Origin: an uncultured Lentisphaerota bacterium | GTDB taxonomy: Bacteria; Verrucomicrobiota; Kiritimatiellia; CAIQIC01 | Length of the DNA: 38,035 nucleotides | Reading direction: 5' to 3' | Assembly: GCA_903896925.1 (NCBI GenBank) | Contig: CAITZM010000164.1 | Span: forward strand, 1 to 38,035 | Shown: in pieces, positions 1 to 7,153 of the stretch | Position numbering within the stretch: position 1 is the stretch's first letter | Layout: each line of letters starts with the position of its first letter | Notes under the pieces: model-generated | Seen by the model: the letters and a program-made list of their open reading frames with translations, nothing else | The model's database searches: none | What the model was told of the DNA's origin: nothing | Program-made: the position numbers and the translations under genes

Positions 1-1
1 C

Positions 2-1882
2 GAGGCCGGTCAGCCCGTCGCCGAACTGACGCGCGTCGCGGTTGAGGATGCGGCCGGATGCCCGCGCTACACCGCGCGCATCCTGACCGGCGTGAAGATC
101 GGCCCCTCGCCCGCGTGGATGCAGAAGCGGCTGGAGCTCGCCGGCATCCGCGCAATCAACAACGTCGTCGACATCACCAATTACGTCATGCTCGAGTGCG
201 GCCACCCGCTGCACGCGTTCGACCAGACCCTGCTCGCCGAGGGCCGCATCGTGGTCCGCCGCGCCCAACCGGGCGAGAAGATGAAGACGCTCGACGGCCT
301 CGAGCGCGAGCTGACGGCGGCCACGCTGGTCATCGCGGACGCCGCGCAGCCGGTCGCCCTCGCCGGCGTCATGGGCGGCGGCAACAGCGAGATCCGCGAT
401 ACGACCGCCACCGTGCTGCTGGAGAGCGCCACGTTCAAGCCGGCCGACATCCGCACCACCGCGCGCCGCCTGGGCCTGTCCACGGAGTCATCCTACCGCT
501 TCGAGCGCGGCGTGGATGCCGCCACCGTCGAATGGGCGAGCCGCCGCGCCGCCATGCTGATGACGGAGCTGGCCGGCGCGACCTGCGCGCCGGGCGTGCT
601 CGATATCGCGGCGCCTCCGGCCGCGCCGCGCCAGTTGCGCTGCCGCTACGCCTATGTCCGCACCCGCCTCGGCGTGGAGCTGCCCGATGAAACAATCGGC
701 GCGATTTTCCAAGGTCTGGAAATGCCCGTACGGGCCCTGGAACCGGGCGTTTGCGAGGTCACCGTGCCGTCGTTCCGCGGCGATCTGGACCGCGAGATCG
801 ACCTCGTCGAGGAGGTCGCGCGCATCCACGGGCTCGACCAGATCCCCGCGCCCAGCCCGCGCGCCATCGTCGTGGCCGGCGTGGACGACCGGCCGGCGCA
901 GGCGATCGCGCTCTGCCGCCGCGCGCTCGTCGGGCTCGGCCTGCGCGAGACGATGAACTACAGCTTCCTCTCGGAAAAGCTGCTCAACCTGTTCGATCCG
1001 GCCGCCGCACCGCGCCGCGTCGTGATTCCGAACCCGGTCAGCGCCGATCACGCGCTGTTGCGCGACTCGCTCGTGCCGCAGATGGTCGAGACGCTCGGCC
1101 GCAACCATGCGCGGCAGATTCCGGAAGCGGCGCTGTTCGAACTCGGCCGCGTGTTCGCGCTCGACGCGAACGGGGCGATGACCGAGGAAGACCGGCTCGT
1201 CATCGGCCTGCTGGGGCCGGTGGGCCGCAGCGGCCTCGATAAGCACCTGCCGGTAAAGAGCGACGAGATGTTCCTGTGGCTCAAGGGCATCTGGGAAGCG
1301 CTCGCCGCCGCCCTCAATTTGAAAACAGAGGTCAGCCGGCAACAGACAGCCGGCGGCCATCCAGCAGCCCCCATCCACCACCTGGTTTCCTGTCGCGCCG
1401 TGGAGCGACCGTGGTCCGAGCCGGGCAGCACGATCGGGCTGTTCATCGCAGGCGTCGAGAGCGGCGCGCTCGGCATCGTCCGGCACACCGCCGCCCGCGA
1501 GTGGCGGCTGACCGCCCCGGTCGCGGTGCTCGAAGCCCAGCTCGCACCTTTGCTGGCGCACGTTTTTGCGGTGCCGCGCTCCACACCCATCGCGCCATTT
1601 CCCGCCGTGCGGCGCGACATGGCGCTCATCGCGGGCGATGCCCTCAAGCACGAGGACGTGGTGCGCGTCGTCCGCCGTGCCGCGCCGACGGAGCTGGAAA
1701 ACGTGGAATTATTCGACATTTTCCATGGCGGCAGCCTCGGCGCGGGACACAAGAGCATGGCCTACGCCTGCACCTACCGCGCGGCGGATCGCACGTTGAC
1801 AGACGAGGAAGCGAACCGCTACCATGCTGGCGTCAAAGAAGCCGTGAAACGCGAGCTGGCGGTGGAGATCCGCGAAGGCTGA
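2..1882 (+). CDS. pheT: Phenylalanine--tRNA ligase beta subunit (5' end missing)
   Basis: This is the beta chain of the alpha2/beta2 PheRS, which charges tRNA-Phe in the cytoplasm. The reading frame is already open at base 2, reading E-A-G-Q-P-V-A-E-L-T, so the gene begins upstream of the window; the GTG at 92 is internal. Visible family regions, in order, are the B3/B4 editing domain (N-N-V-V-D-I-T-N-Y-V-M, then H-P-L-H-A-F-D), the B5 domain (V-P-S-F-R-G-D-L-D-R-E-I-D-L-V-E-E-V), the catalytic-like core and the C-terminal FDX-ACB anticodon-binding domain (F-P-A-V-R-R-D-M, then E-L-F-D-I-F-H-G-G). Two oddities stand out. A TTTTCCA/TGGAAA palindrome encodes IFQGLEM in B5 (705-722). The stretch encoded at about 1320-1430 reads poorly against the expected HPGRSA-type region and may be an insertion or divergent. 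The identification is firm. Confidence 0.96.
   Translation, partial: EAGQPVAELTRVAVEDAAGCPRYTARILTGVKIGPSPAWMQKRLELAGIRAINNVVDITNYVMLECGHPLHAFDQTLLAEGRIVVRRAQPGEKMKTLDGLERELTAATLVIADAAQPVALAGVMGGGNSEIRDTTATVLLESATFKPADIRTTARRLGLSTESSYRFERGVDAATVEWASRRAAMLMTELAGATCAPGVLDIAAPPAAPRQLRCRYAYVRTRLGVELPDETIGAIFQGLEMPVRALEPGVCEVTVPSFRGDLDREIDLVEEVARIHGLDQIPAPSPRAIVVAGVDDRPAQAIALCRRALVGLGLRETMNYSFLSEKLLNLFDPAAAPRRVVIPNPVSADHALLRDSLVPQMVETLGRNHARQIPEAALFELGRVFALDANGAMTEEDRLVIGLLGPVGRSGLDKHLPVKSDEMFLWLKGIWEALAAALNLKTEVSRQQTAGGHPAAPIHHLVSCRAVERPWSEPGSTIGLFIAGVESGALGIVRHTAAREWRLTAPVAVLEAQLAPLLAHVFAVPRSTPIAPFPAVRRDMALIAGDALKHEDVVRVVRRAAPTELENVELFDIFHGGSLGAGHKSMAYACTYRAADRTLTDEEANRYHAGVKEAVKRELAVEIREG
705..722. 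repeat. TTTTCCA/TGGAAA palindrome inside pheT
   Basis: The bases read TTTTCCAAGGTCTGGAAA, an inverted repeat of TTTCCA and TGGAAA around a 5-base centre. It has the same pattern as the intergenic copies at 1923, 4538, 25027, 30137 and 35711. It lies in frame within the B5 domain and encodes I-F-Q-G-L-E-M. This copy is single and could be chance, because family alignments expect a similar hydrophobic helix here. Confidence 0.4.
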
Positions 1883-1922
1883 CGCGGGCGGTTTCCGATA
1901 TTTTTAAATTTGATAGGGCGTT

Positions 1923-1972
1923 TTTTCCAGGACCGGGAAAGTGGGCGCTGAGTTTTCCCAAGGGTTTGAAAA
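1923..1972. repeat. Paired TTTCC-type palindromes downstream of pheT
   Basis: Two palindromic units lie in tandem just after the pheT stop. Unit one, at 1923-1940, is TTTTCC-AGGACC-GGGAAA. Unit two, at 1953-1972, is TTTTCCC-AAGGGT-TTGAAAA. Twelve bases separate them. The unit-spacer-unit arrangement is the same as at 4538-4585 and 25027-25109, which argues for a dispersed repeat family rather than a gene-specific terminator, although transcripts could fold here. Confidence 0.6.
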
Positions 1973-1981
1973 CGCACCTGT

Positions 1982-2028
1982 AGCGGCGGCCTGTGACCGC
2001 CGGCGGCGACCGCAGGTCGCCGCCACAG
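1982..2028. repeat. REP-like GC-rich hairpin element
   Basis: A perfect 10-bp stem lies at 2002-2011 and 2015-2024 (GGCGGCGACC, loop GCA, GGTCGCCGCC). It is preceded by a second, weaker fold, GCGGC...GCCGC, at 1983-2000. There is no T-run on either side, so a classical intrinsic terminator is unlikely. The compact double-hairpin form suits a REP-type dispersed element in the pheT-rarA gap. Confidence 0.5.
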
Positions 2029-2067
2029 AAGAAATGCAGTAAATAATTTACAAGGCAGACAAGTCCC

Positions 2068-2268
2068 ATGCCGATGACATGGTTTGAAATGTGGATGCTG
2101 CTGGTGGCCCTCGGTGGCGTGGCTCTGGCCGTGTGGCCGGAACTGCGGCGCGTGTGGGCGCAGGCAGTTGGCCGGCTCATCACCGGCCGCCGCGCGACGT
2201 CGCTTGAAGGCGTCCGCTTTGTGCGGTATGGTGCGCGCGGTGGCTGTTCTTTTTCAGACAGGATTTGA
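2068..2268 (+). CDS. Possible small single-pass membrane protein (66 aa)
   Basis: The frame starts at ATG 2068 and encodes 66 residues. The N-terminal hydrophobic stretch at about residues 5-24 (W-F-E-M-W-M-L-L-V-A-L-G-G-V-A-L-A-V-W) is followed by a basic, arginine-rich tail. This would make a small inner-membrane protein with a positive cytoplasmic side. The ribosome-binding site is weak (AAGGC about 14 bases upstream) and the C-terminal third looks like random coding. No family is recognised. It sits between a REP-like element and a hairpin in a repeat-rich gap, so it may not be a gene. Confidence 0.3.
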   Translation: MPMTWFEMWMLLVALGGVALAVWPELRRVWAQAVGRLITGRRATSLEGVRFVRYGARGGCSFSDRI

Positions 2269-2272
2269 TTTT

Positions 2273-2294
2273 CCCTGAAGCTGCGGCTTCAGGG
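2273..2294. repeat. 9-bp hairpin with TGCG loop
   Basis: CCCTGAAGC and GCTTCAGGG pair perfectly around a TGCG loop, immediately after the 66-codon frame. No T-tract follows on either strand, so I call it a hairpin or repeat and not a terminator. Between here and the tRNA-like stretch near 2401 I see nothing else I can name. Confidence 0.45.
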
Positions 2295-2400
2295 TGAAGA
2301 TACCCTGCCTTGTGCGTGACGGGGCCGATTTCTTCTGACCCTACATGGTTAATTCCATTGGGAGCTCAGCGTCCGGTGGCGGCAGCCAGCTTCATTGCTT

Positions 2401-2482
2401 GCTCAACCCATTGGCAGAGCACCCACCTTGTAAAACAAGGTTCAGAAGACCAATGCTCTAGACGGCAAGGCGGGGTTTTTTT
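2401..2482 (+). other. tRNA-Thr-like remnant followed by a T-run
   Basis: A D-arm-like GCTC (2401-2404) and GAGC (2417-2420) enclose a loop ending TTGGCA. A loop-like CTTGTAA (2427-2433) follows and would carry anticodon TGT. The expected anticodon stem partner is absent: CCCAC faces AACAA. No acceptor-stem partner is found for AGACGGC at 2459-2465. A separate local fold, ACCTTG-TAAAA-CAAGGT, is possible. A run of seven T follows GGGG at 2472-2482, as in a terminator tail. I read it as a decayed tRNA gene or a coincidence. Confidence 0.2.
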
Positions 2483-2524
2483 GTTTCGGCATAACAGCCT
2501 GGCAGATGGAGATGGAGCACGGAA

Positions 2525-2595
2525 GAGGGTGGGTGACGGATGGTGGATGACGGACACAGCGGACGGCTTTCATCCACCAGGTTTCATCCACCCTC
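2525..2595. promoter_or_regulatory. Nested inverted repeat in the rarA leader
   Basis: An outer pair, GAGGGTGG (2525-2532) with CCACCCTC (2588-2595), encloses an inner pair, GGTGGATGA (2542-2550) with TCATCCACC (2570-2578). Both pairs are perfect. Degenerate direct copies of GGATGG/CATCCACC also occur. The structure ends 17 bases before the rarA ATG, so an mRNA leader fold that affects rarA translation is possible. A dispersed repeat is the alternative. Confidence 0.4.
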
Positions 2596-2612
2596 AACCA
2601 GCATGATTTCTT

Positions 2613-3956
2613 ATGGATTTGTTCGGCAAAGATAGTGGCGTGAAGGAGCATGCCGGGCAGCCCCTGGCGGCGCGGATGCGGCCGCGCACGCTGGAGGACG
2701 TGGTCGGGCAGGAGCATATCCTCGGCCCCGGCAAGCTGCTCCGGCGCGCGATCGAGGCCGACCGGCTCAGCAGCGTGATCCTCTACGGCCCGCCGGGCTG
2801 CGGCAAGACCTCGCTCGCCGAGGTCATCGCGAACGTCTCGCACCGCCTCTTCGAGCGCACGAGCGGCGTGCTCGCCGGCGTCGAGGTGCTGCGCGACCTG
2901 CTGAAAAAAGCGCAGGCCGAAAAGCTCCACCGCGGCCGCGAGACGATCCTGTTCATCGACGAAATCCACCGTTTCAACAAGGCGCAGCAGGACGTGCTGC
3001 TCCCCTACCTCGAGGAGGGGGCCTGCACGCTGATCGGCGCCACGACGCACAACCCTTTCTTCTTCATCAACAGCCCGCTGACCTCCCGTTCCCAGATCTT
3101 CGAGCTGGAGCCACTGCACGAGGCCGCGGTCGTCGCGCTGCTGGAGCGCGCCGTGACCAGCCCCGAGGGGCTCGGCGCGCTGAAGGTCCAGGCGGACCGC
3201 GACGCGCTGGAACACCTCGCCCGGGTCTGCGAGGGCGATGCGCGCCGCGCGCTCAACGCGCTGGAGATCGCCGCGCTGACCACGGTGCCCGGCGCCGACG
3301 GCATGATCCAGCTGACGCGCGCCATCACCGAGGAATCCATCCAGAAGAAGGCCGTCGTCTACGACCATGACGAGGACGGCCACTACGACACGATCTCCGC
3401 GTTCATCAAGAGCGTGCGCGGCAGCGATCCGCACGCCGCGATCTACTGGCTGGCGAAGATGCTCTATGCGGGGGAGGACCCGCGCTTCGTCGCGCGCCGG
3501 CTGATCATCCTCGCCAGCGAGGACATCGGCAACGCCGACCCGCGCGGACTGACCGTGGCGACGAGCGCGCTCGCGGGCGTCGAGTTCGTCGGCATGCCGG
3601 AGGCGCGCATCATCCTCGCGCAGGCGACGACCTACCTGGCCACCGCGCCGAAGAGCAACGCCTCCTACCTGGCGATTGATGCCGCGATGAGCGATGTCAA
3701 GGAGGGCCGCGTGCTGCCGGTGCCGCGGCCGCTGCGCAGCACGGGCTCGAAGAAGGCCGCCAAGGAATTCGGCCACACCGGCTACCAATATGCGCACCAG
3801 GGCGACGGCCATTTCGTGGACCAGGAATATGTGCCCACGAGCAAGGTCTACTACGCGCCGACCGACCAAGGTTACGAAGAAACGATTGCCAAGCGCATGG
3901 CGCACTGGGAATCGCTAAGGAAAGCACCACGAAAACAAGAACAACAGAGCCCTTGA
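2613..3956 (+). CDS. rarA: Replication-associated recombination protein A (AAA+ ATPase)
   Basis: RarA/MgsA is a clamp-loader-like AAA+ ATPase that acts at stalled replication forks and single-strand gaps. The 447-residue length is normal for the family. The N-terminus (M-D-L-F, then P-L-A-A-R-M-R-P-R-T-L-E-D-V-V-G-Q) is typical. Walker A GPPGCGKT lies near residues 59-66, Walker B I-L-F-I-D-E-I-H near 112-119, and T-S-R-S-Q-I-F-E-L near the arginine-finger region. The C-terminus carries the conserved tetramerisation-domain signatures G-Y-Q-Y-A-H and Y-V-P-T. The start codon is not preceded by a strong Shine-Dalgarno sequence. The 3' end overlaps the next gene by four bases, so the two are probably translationally coupled. 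Confidence 0.95.
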   Translation: MDLFGKDSGVKEHAGQPLAARMRPRTLEDVVGQEHILGPGKLLRRAIEADRLSSVILYGPPGCGKTSLAEVIANVSHRLFERTSGVLAGVEVLRDLLKKAQAEKLHRGRETILFIDEIHRFNKAQQDVLLPYLEEGACTLIGATTHNPFFFINSPLTSRSQIFELEPLHEAAVVALLERAVTSPEGLGALKVQADRDALEHLARVCEGDARRALNALEIAALTTVPGADGMIQLTRAITEESIQKKAVVYDHDEDGHYDTISAFIKSVRGSDPHAAIYWLAKMLYAGEDPRFVARRLIILASEDIGNADPRGLTVATSALAGVEFVGMPEARIILAQATTYLATAPKSNASYLAIDAAMSDVKEGRVLPVPRPLRSTGSKKAAKEFGHTGYQYAHQGDGHFVDQEYVPTSKVYYAPTDQGYEETIAKRMAHWESLRKAPRKQEQQSP

Positions 3957-4528
3957 AGCAAGCCGTCCGGGCCACCACGCGTGCGGTACGCACGCAGCTC
4001 AAGCCGGAGGACATCGCCCTCTGGAGCGAGCAGATTGCCGCACAGGTCCAGACGCTGGACGCCTTCCGCCGCGCCAAGGTGGTCGCCTGCTACCTGGCGC
4101 TGCCGCAGGAGGTGCAGACGGCCGCGCTGCTGGCCGCCTGCCGGCGGCTGGGCCAGCGCGTCTGCGTGCCGGCCTATTATTACCGCGCCGCCGGCTACCG
4201 GCTGGCCTGGCTGACGGAGAACGACGTGCTGTGCGCCGGGCGCTGGCAGGTGCCCGAACCGCTCGAGCCGGTCTGGGTGGACCAGCCGGCGGTGGTGGAC
4301 GTGGTGATCGTGCCGGGCCTGGCGTTCGATGCCGCGGGCCAGCGGATCGGCCACGGCGGCGGCGGCTTTGACCGGCTGCTGGAAAAGGTGCCGGCCTTCA
4401 AGGTCGGCCTGGCCTTCGCGGCGCAGATGGTCCGGCGCGTGCCGGTGGCCGAACACGATATTCCGATGGACGTGGTGGTGACGGAAAAGAAAATTTATCT
4501 CTGCGCGCAGCGGGTCGCGCGGACGTGA
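3953..4528 (+). CDS. ygfA: 5-formyltetrahydrofolate cyclo-ligase
   Basis: The enzyme converts 5-formyl-THF to 5,10-methenyl-THF with ATP in one-carbon metabolism. The 191 residues match the family size. The diagnostic motif near the C-terminus reads R-I-G-H-G-G-G-G-F-D-R, a variant of the usual RLGYGGGYYDR, with F in the second aromatic position. It is followed by V-G-L-A-F and the E-H-D-I-P-M-D-V-V-V-T-E strand. The start is a TTG that overlaps the rarA stop (TTGA), and no upstream ATG fits. It sits in a one-direction housekeeping series with rarA and rny. Confidence 0.9.
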   Translation: MKQAVRATTRAVRTQLKPEDIALWSEQIAAQVQTLDAFRRAKVVACYLALPQEVQTAALLAACRRLGQRVCVPAYYYRAAGYRLAWLTENDVLCAGRWQVPEPLEPVWVDQPAVVDVVIVPGLAFDAAGQRIGHGGGGFDRLLEKVPAFKVGLAFAAQMVRRVPVAEHDIPMDVVVTEKKIYLCAQRVART

Positions 4529-4537
4529 AACCCAACG

Positions 4538-4585
4538 TTTCCCAGGCCTGAAAAAAGACCGTCCGGTTTTTTCAAGCCCCGGAAA
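4538..4585. repeat. Paired TTTCC-type palindromes upstream of rny
   Basis: Unit one, TTTCCCAGGCCTGAAAA, lies at 4538-4554. Unit two, TTTTTTCAAGCCCCGGAAA, lies at 4567-4585. The pair occupies the 134-base gap between the cyclo-ligase stop and rny and has the same tandem layout as at 1923-1972. Each unit could form a short hairpin in RNA. Downstream, up to the rny start, I see no strong promoter. Confidence 0.6.
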
Positions 4586-4662
4586 CCCGACGCAAAACCC
4601 GGCGCCGGCGCAGTTAATGAACGGACGGATTTAAACCCGGGGCAGGGCCCCGGCGGTGAAAC

Positions 4663-6237
4663 ATGAACAGCCATCTGGTAGTGGACGTCATCTGGTGGGT
4701 GCCGGCCGGCATCACCTTTCTGGGCATCCTGGTCGGCGTGCTGCTGCATATGATCTATGACCGGGCCGGCGGCAACGCGGCGGCCCGCAACGCCAAGGGG
4801 ATCACCGAGCAGGCACAGCTCGATGCCGGCCATGTGGCCCGCGAGGCGGAAATCCAGGCGCGCGGACAAGTGCTCCAGGCCCGCGAGAATTTCGAGCGCG
4901 AAGTCGCGACGCGGCGGCAGGAGCTGCTGGCGATGGAAGACCGGCTGATGCAGCGGGAGATCAATCTCGACCGGCGCGTGGAGCTGGTCGACAAGAAGGA
5001 GCAGACGCTGGCGGCCAAGCTCGACGACCTGGAGCAGCAGCGGGTCGCGCTGCGCGGCGCCGAGGCCGTGGCGCAAAAATTGAACGAGGGGCTGCAGGCC
5101 AAGCTGCAGGAAATGGCGGCGCTGCCGCGCGAGGAGGCTCGCCGCCAGCTGCTCCACCAGGTCGACGAGGAACTGGGCGGCGAGACGAGCCAGCTCATCC
5201 GGCGCAGCCAGCAGCGGGCCCATGCCACGGCAACCGCCGAGGCGCGCGCGATCATCATCGAGGCGATCGAGCGCTATGCCGCGCCGGTGGTCAACGAAAT
5301 CGCCGTCTGCACCGTCACCCTGCCAAGCGAGGAGATGAAGGGCCGCATCATCGGGCGCGAGGGCCGCAACATCCGCGCCATCGAGCAGGCGTGCGGCGTG
5401 CAGATCGTGATCGATGACACGCCCGGCGTCGTCCAAATTTCCAGCTTCGATCCCGTCCGGCGCGAGGTCGCACGCCTCGCCTTGGAGGAACTCGTCGCCG
5501 ACGGCCGCATCCAGCCGGCGCGCGTCGAGGAGATCGTCGCGAAAATCCAGCAGGAGCTGGACACGGTCATGCTCAAGGCCGCCGAGCAGGCCCAGGCCGA
5601 ACTGGGCCTGCAGGGGTTGGCGCCGGAGATCGCGCAGCTGCTGGGCCGGCTCAAGTTCCGCCAGAGCTATGCGCAAAACGTCCTCGCCCACTCGGTGGAG
5701 ACCGCGCGGCTGATGGGCCTGATGGCCGCCGAGCTCGGGCTCGATCCACAGGTCGCCAAGCGCGTCGGGCTGCTGCACGATATCGGCAAGGCGCTCAGCC
5801 ACGAGATCGAGGGCGGCCACGCCGCCAGCGGCGCGGAATTTCTCAAGCGGCACGGCGAGCCCGAACAGGTTTATTCCGCGGTCGGCGCGCACCATCACGA
5901 GGCCGAGGGCGACAACCTGTATTCCGCGCTCGCCGGCGCGGCCGATGCGATCACCGCCGCGCGGCCCGGGGCGCGCGTCGAAAACACCGAGCTGTTCATC
6001 AAGCGCCTCTCCGAACTGGAGGCGCTGGCGGCGCGGCTGCCGGGCGTCGAAAAGGCCTACGCGTTCCAGGCCGGCCGCGAGCTGCGCGTGTTCGTCGAGC
6101 CGCGCAAGGTGGACGATGCCGGCGCGTTCCGCATCGCCCGCGCACTCGGCAAGCAGATCGAACAGGAGTTGAAATATCCGGGTCAAATCCGCATCGTCGT
6201 GGTGCGCGAAACCCGGTTTGTGGAATACGCGCGCTAG
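4663..6237 (+). CDS. rny: Ribonuclease Y
   Basis: RNase Y is a membrane-anchored endoribonuclease that initiates mRNA decay. The 524 residues follow the canonical order. An N-terminal transmembrane helix lies at about residues 8-30 (W-W-V-P-A-G-I-T-F-L-G-I-L-V-G-V-L-L). A long charged coiled coil extends to about 200. The KH domain follows, with G-R-I-I-G-R-E-G-R-N near 226. The HD domain has H-S-V-E-T-A, the metal-binding L-L-H-D-I-G-K near 370 and the downstream A-H-H-H-E-A-E-G. The C-terminus ends R-E-T-R-F-V-E-Y-A-R, as is usual. The next gene is ymdB, a pairing also seen in Bacillus and many other bacteria. Confidence 0.97.
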   Translation: MNSHLVVDVIWWVPAGITFLGILVGVLLHMIYDRAGGNAAARNAKGITEQAQLDAGHVAREAEIQARGQVLQARENFEREVATRRQELLAMEDRLMQREINLDRRVELVDKKEQTLAAKLDDLEQQRVALRGAEAVAQKLNEGLQAKLQEMAALPREEARRQLLHQVDEELGGETSQLIRRSQQRAHATATAEARAIIIEAIERYAAPVVNEIAVCTVTLPSEEMKGRIIGREGRNIRAIEQACGVQIVIDDTPGVVQISSFDPVRREVARLALEELVADGRIQPARVEEIVAKIQQELDTVMLKAAEQAQAELGLQGLAPEIAQLLGRLKFRQSYAQNVLAHSVETARLMGLMAAELGLDPQVAKRVGLLHDIGKALSHEIEGGHAASGAEFLKRHGEPEQVYSAVGAHHHEAEGDNLYSALAGAADAITAARPGARVENTELFIKRLSELEALAARLPGVEKAYAFQAGRELRVFVEPRKVDDAGAFRIARALGKQIEQELKYPGQIRIVVVRETRFVEYAR

Positions 6238-6247
6238 AAGGAACTGC

Positions 6248-7039
6248 ATGAATATCTTTATTGCGGGTGACATCGTGGGCGGGCCCGGCCGGCTGGCGTT
6301 CGCCGCCGCCGCCAGCCGCCTGCAACAGGCGGGCCAGGCGGACTTCATCATCGCCAACGCCGAAAACGCCGCCGGCGGGCGCGGCATCACGCAGCCGCTC
6401 GCCGAGGCGCTCTTTGCGGCGGGCGCGGACGCGCTCACGCTGGGCGACCACGCCTGGGACCAGAAGGAGCTCGCCAAGACCATCGACCGCGAGCCGCGCC
6501 TCGTGCGGCCGGCCAATTACGCCCCGGGCTGCCCCGGCCGCGGCTGGAGCACCTTCGAGACGCCCTACGGCAAGATCACGGTGCTCTCGCTGCTAGGGCG
6601 GGTTTTCATGCCGCCGAGCGACTGCCCGTTCCGCGCCGCCGACGCGATCCTGCAGCGCGGCGGGGTCGAGCTGGGCAAGATCATCATCGTGGACATGCAC
6701 GCCGAGGCGACCTCCGAGAAGATCGCGATGGGCCGCTATCTGGACGGCCGGGTCACCGCCGTCGTCGGCTCGCACACCCACGTGCAGACCGCGGATGACG
6801 CGCTCCTGCCCAAGGGCACCGCCTACCTGACCGACCTCGGCATGACCGGGCCGAAGGATTCCGTGCTGGGGCGCGACGTGGGCGCCGTGCTGAAAAAATT
6901 CCTGACCGGCATGCCGCAGCAATTCGAGATCGCCACGGGCGACGTCCGCTGCGAGGGCCTGGTGGTGACGGTGGACGAGAAGACCGGCCGCGCCACAAAG
7001 GTCCAACGCATCCAAGAGAAGCTGGATGCCGGGAAGTAA
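6248..7039 (+). CDS. ymdB: YmdB-family metallophosphoesterase
   Basis: Members of this family (TIGR00282) are calcineurin-like phosphodiesterases; B. subtilis YmdB hydrolyses 2',3'-cyclic nucleotides. Metal-ligand motifs are visible: G-D-I-V-G near the N-terminus, A-N-A-E-N-A-A-G-G, L-G-D-H-A-W-D, V-D-M-H-A-E-A-T-S-E-K and G-S-H-T-H-V-Q-T. The downstream Y-L-T-D-L-G-M-T-G-P segment is also typical. I take ATG 6248 because AAGGA at 6238-6242 gives good spacing; the longer frame from 6218 overlaps rny. The protein is 263 residues. It follows rny by ten bases and is almost certainly co-transcribed with it. Confidence 0.94.
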   Translation: MNIFIAGDIVGGPGRLAFAAAASRLQQAGQADFIIANAENAAGGRGITQPLAEALFAAGADALTLGDHAWDQKELAKTIDREPRLVRPANYAPGCPGRGWSTFETPYGKITVLSLLGRVFMPPSDCPFRAADAILQRGGVELGKIIIVDMHAEATSEKIAMGRYLDGRVTAVVGSHTHVQTADDALLPKGTAYLTDLGMTGPKDSVLGRDVGAVLKKFLTGMPQQFEIATGDVRCEGLVVTVDEKTGRATKVQRIQEKLDAGK

Positions 7040-7053
7040 TATGAGGCGGAATA

Positions 7054-7114
7054 GCCACAAAAGAACGCAAAGGTCGCAAGGAATTTCTCTGCGGTCTTTG
7101 TGTTCTTTTGCGGC
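7054..7114. repeat. Imperfect 25-bp inverted repeat (CACAAAAGAAC type)
   Basis: The left arm at 7054-7078 starts GCCACAAAAGAACGCAAAGG. The right arm at 7090-7114 is TGCGGTCTTTGTG followed by TTCTTTTGCGGC. The arms are complementary at all but four positions, around an 11-base A+T-rich loop. It looks like the widespread CACAAAGAACGCAAAG-type dispersed hairpin of environmental genomes. Lying between ymdB and xseA, it could also act as a transcript-end structure. Confidence 0.6.
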
Positions 7115-7153
7115 TCTTCGCCCGCGCTTCCTCTCCGCATGGAAAGAGGGTTC

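Noticed and set aside
488..1651. Long minus-strand open frame opposite pheT
   Set aside because: A shadow of the high-GC coding strand; rich in R, A and H with no domain pattern.
2310..2606. 98-codon open frame across the pheT-rarA gap
   Set aside because: Covers the tRNA-like stretch and inverted repeats, has no ribosome-binding site and no protein-like composition.
4495..6516. 673-codon minus-strand frame opposite rny
   Set aside because: Mirror of the RNase Y gene; its composition reflects antisense codon bias and it runs through the intergenic repeats.
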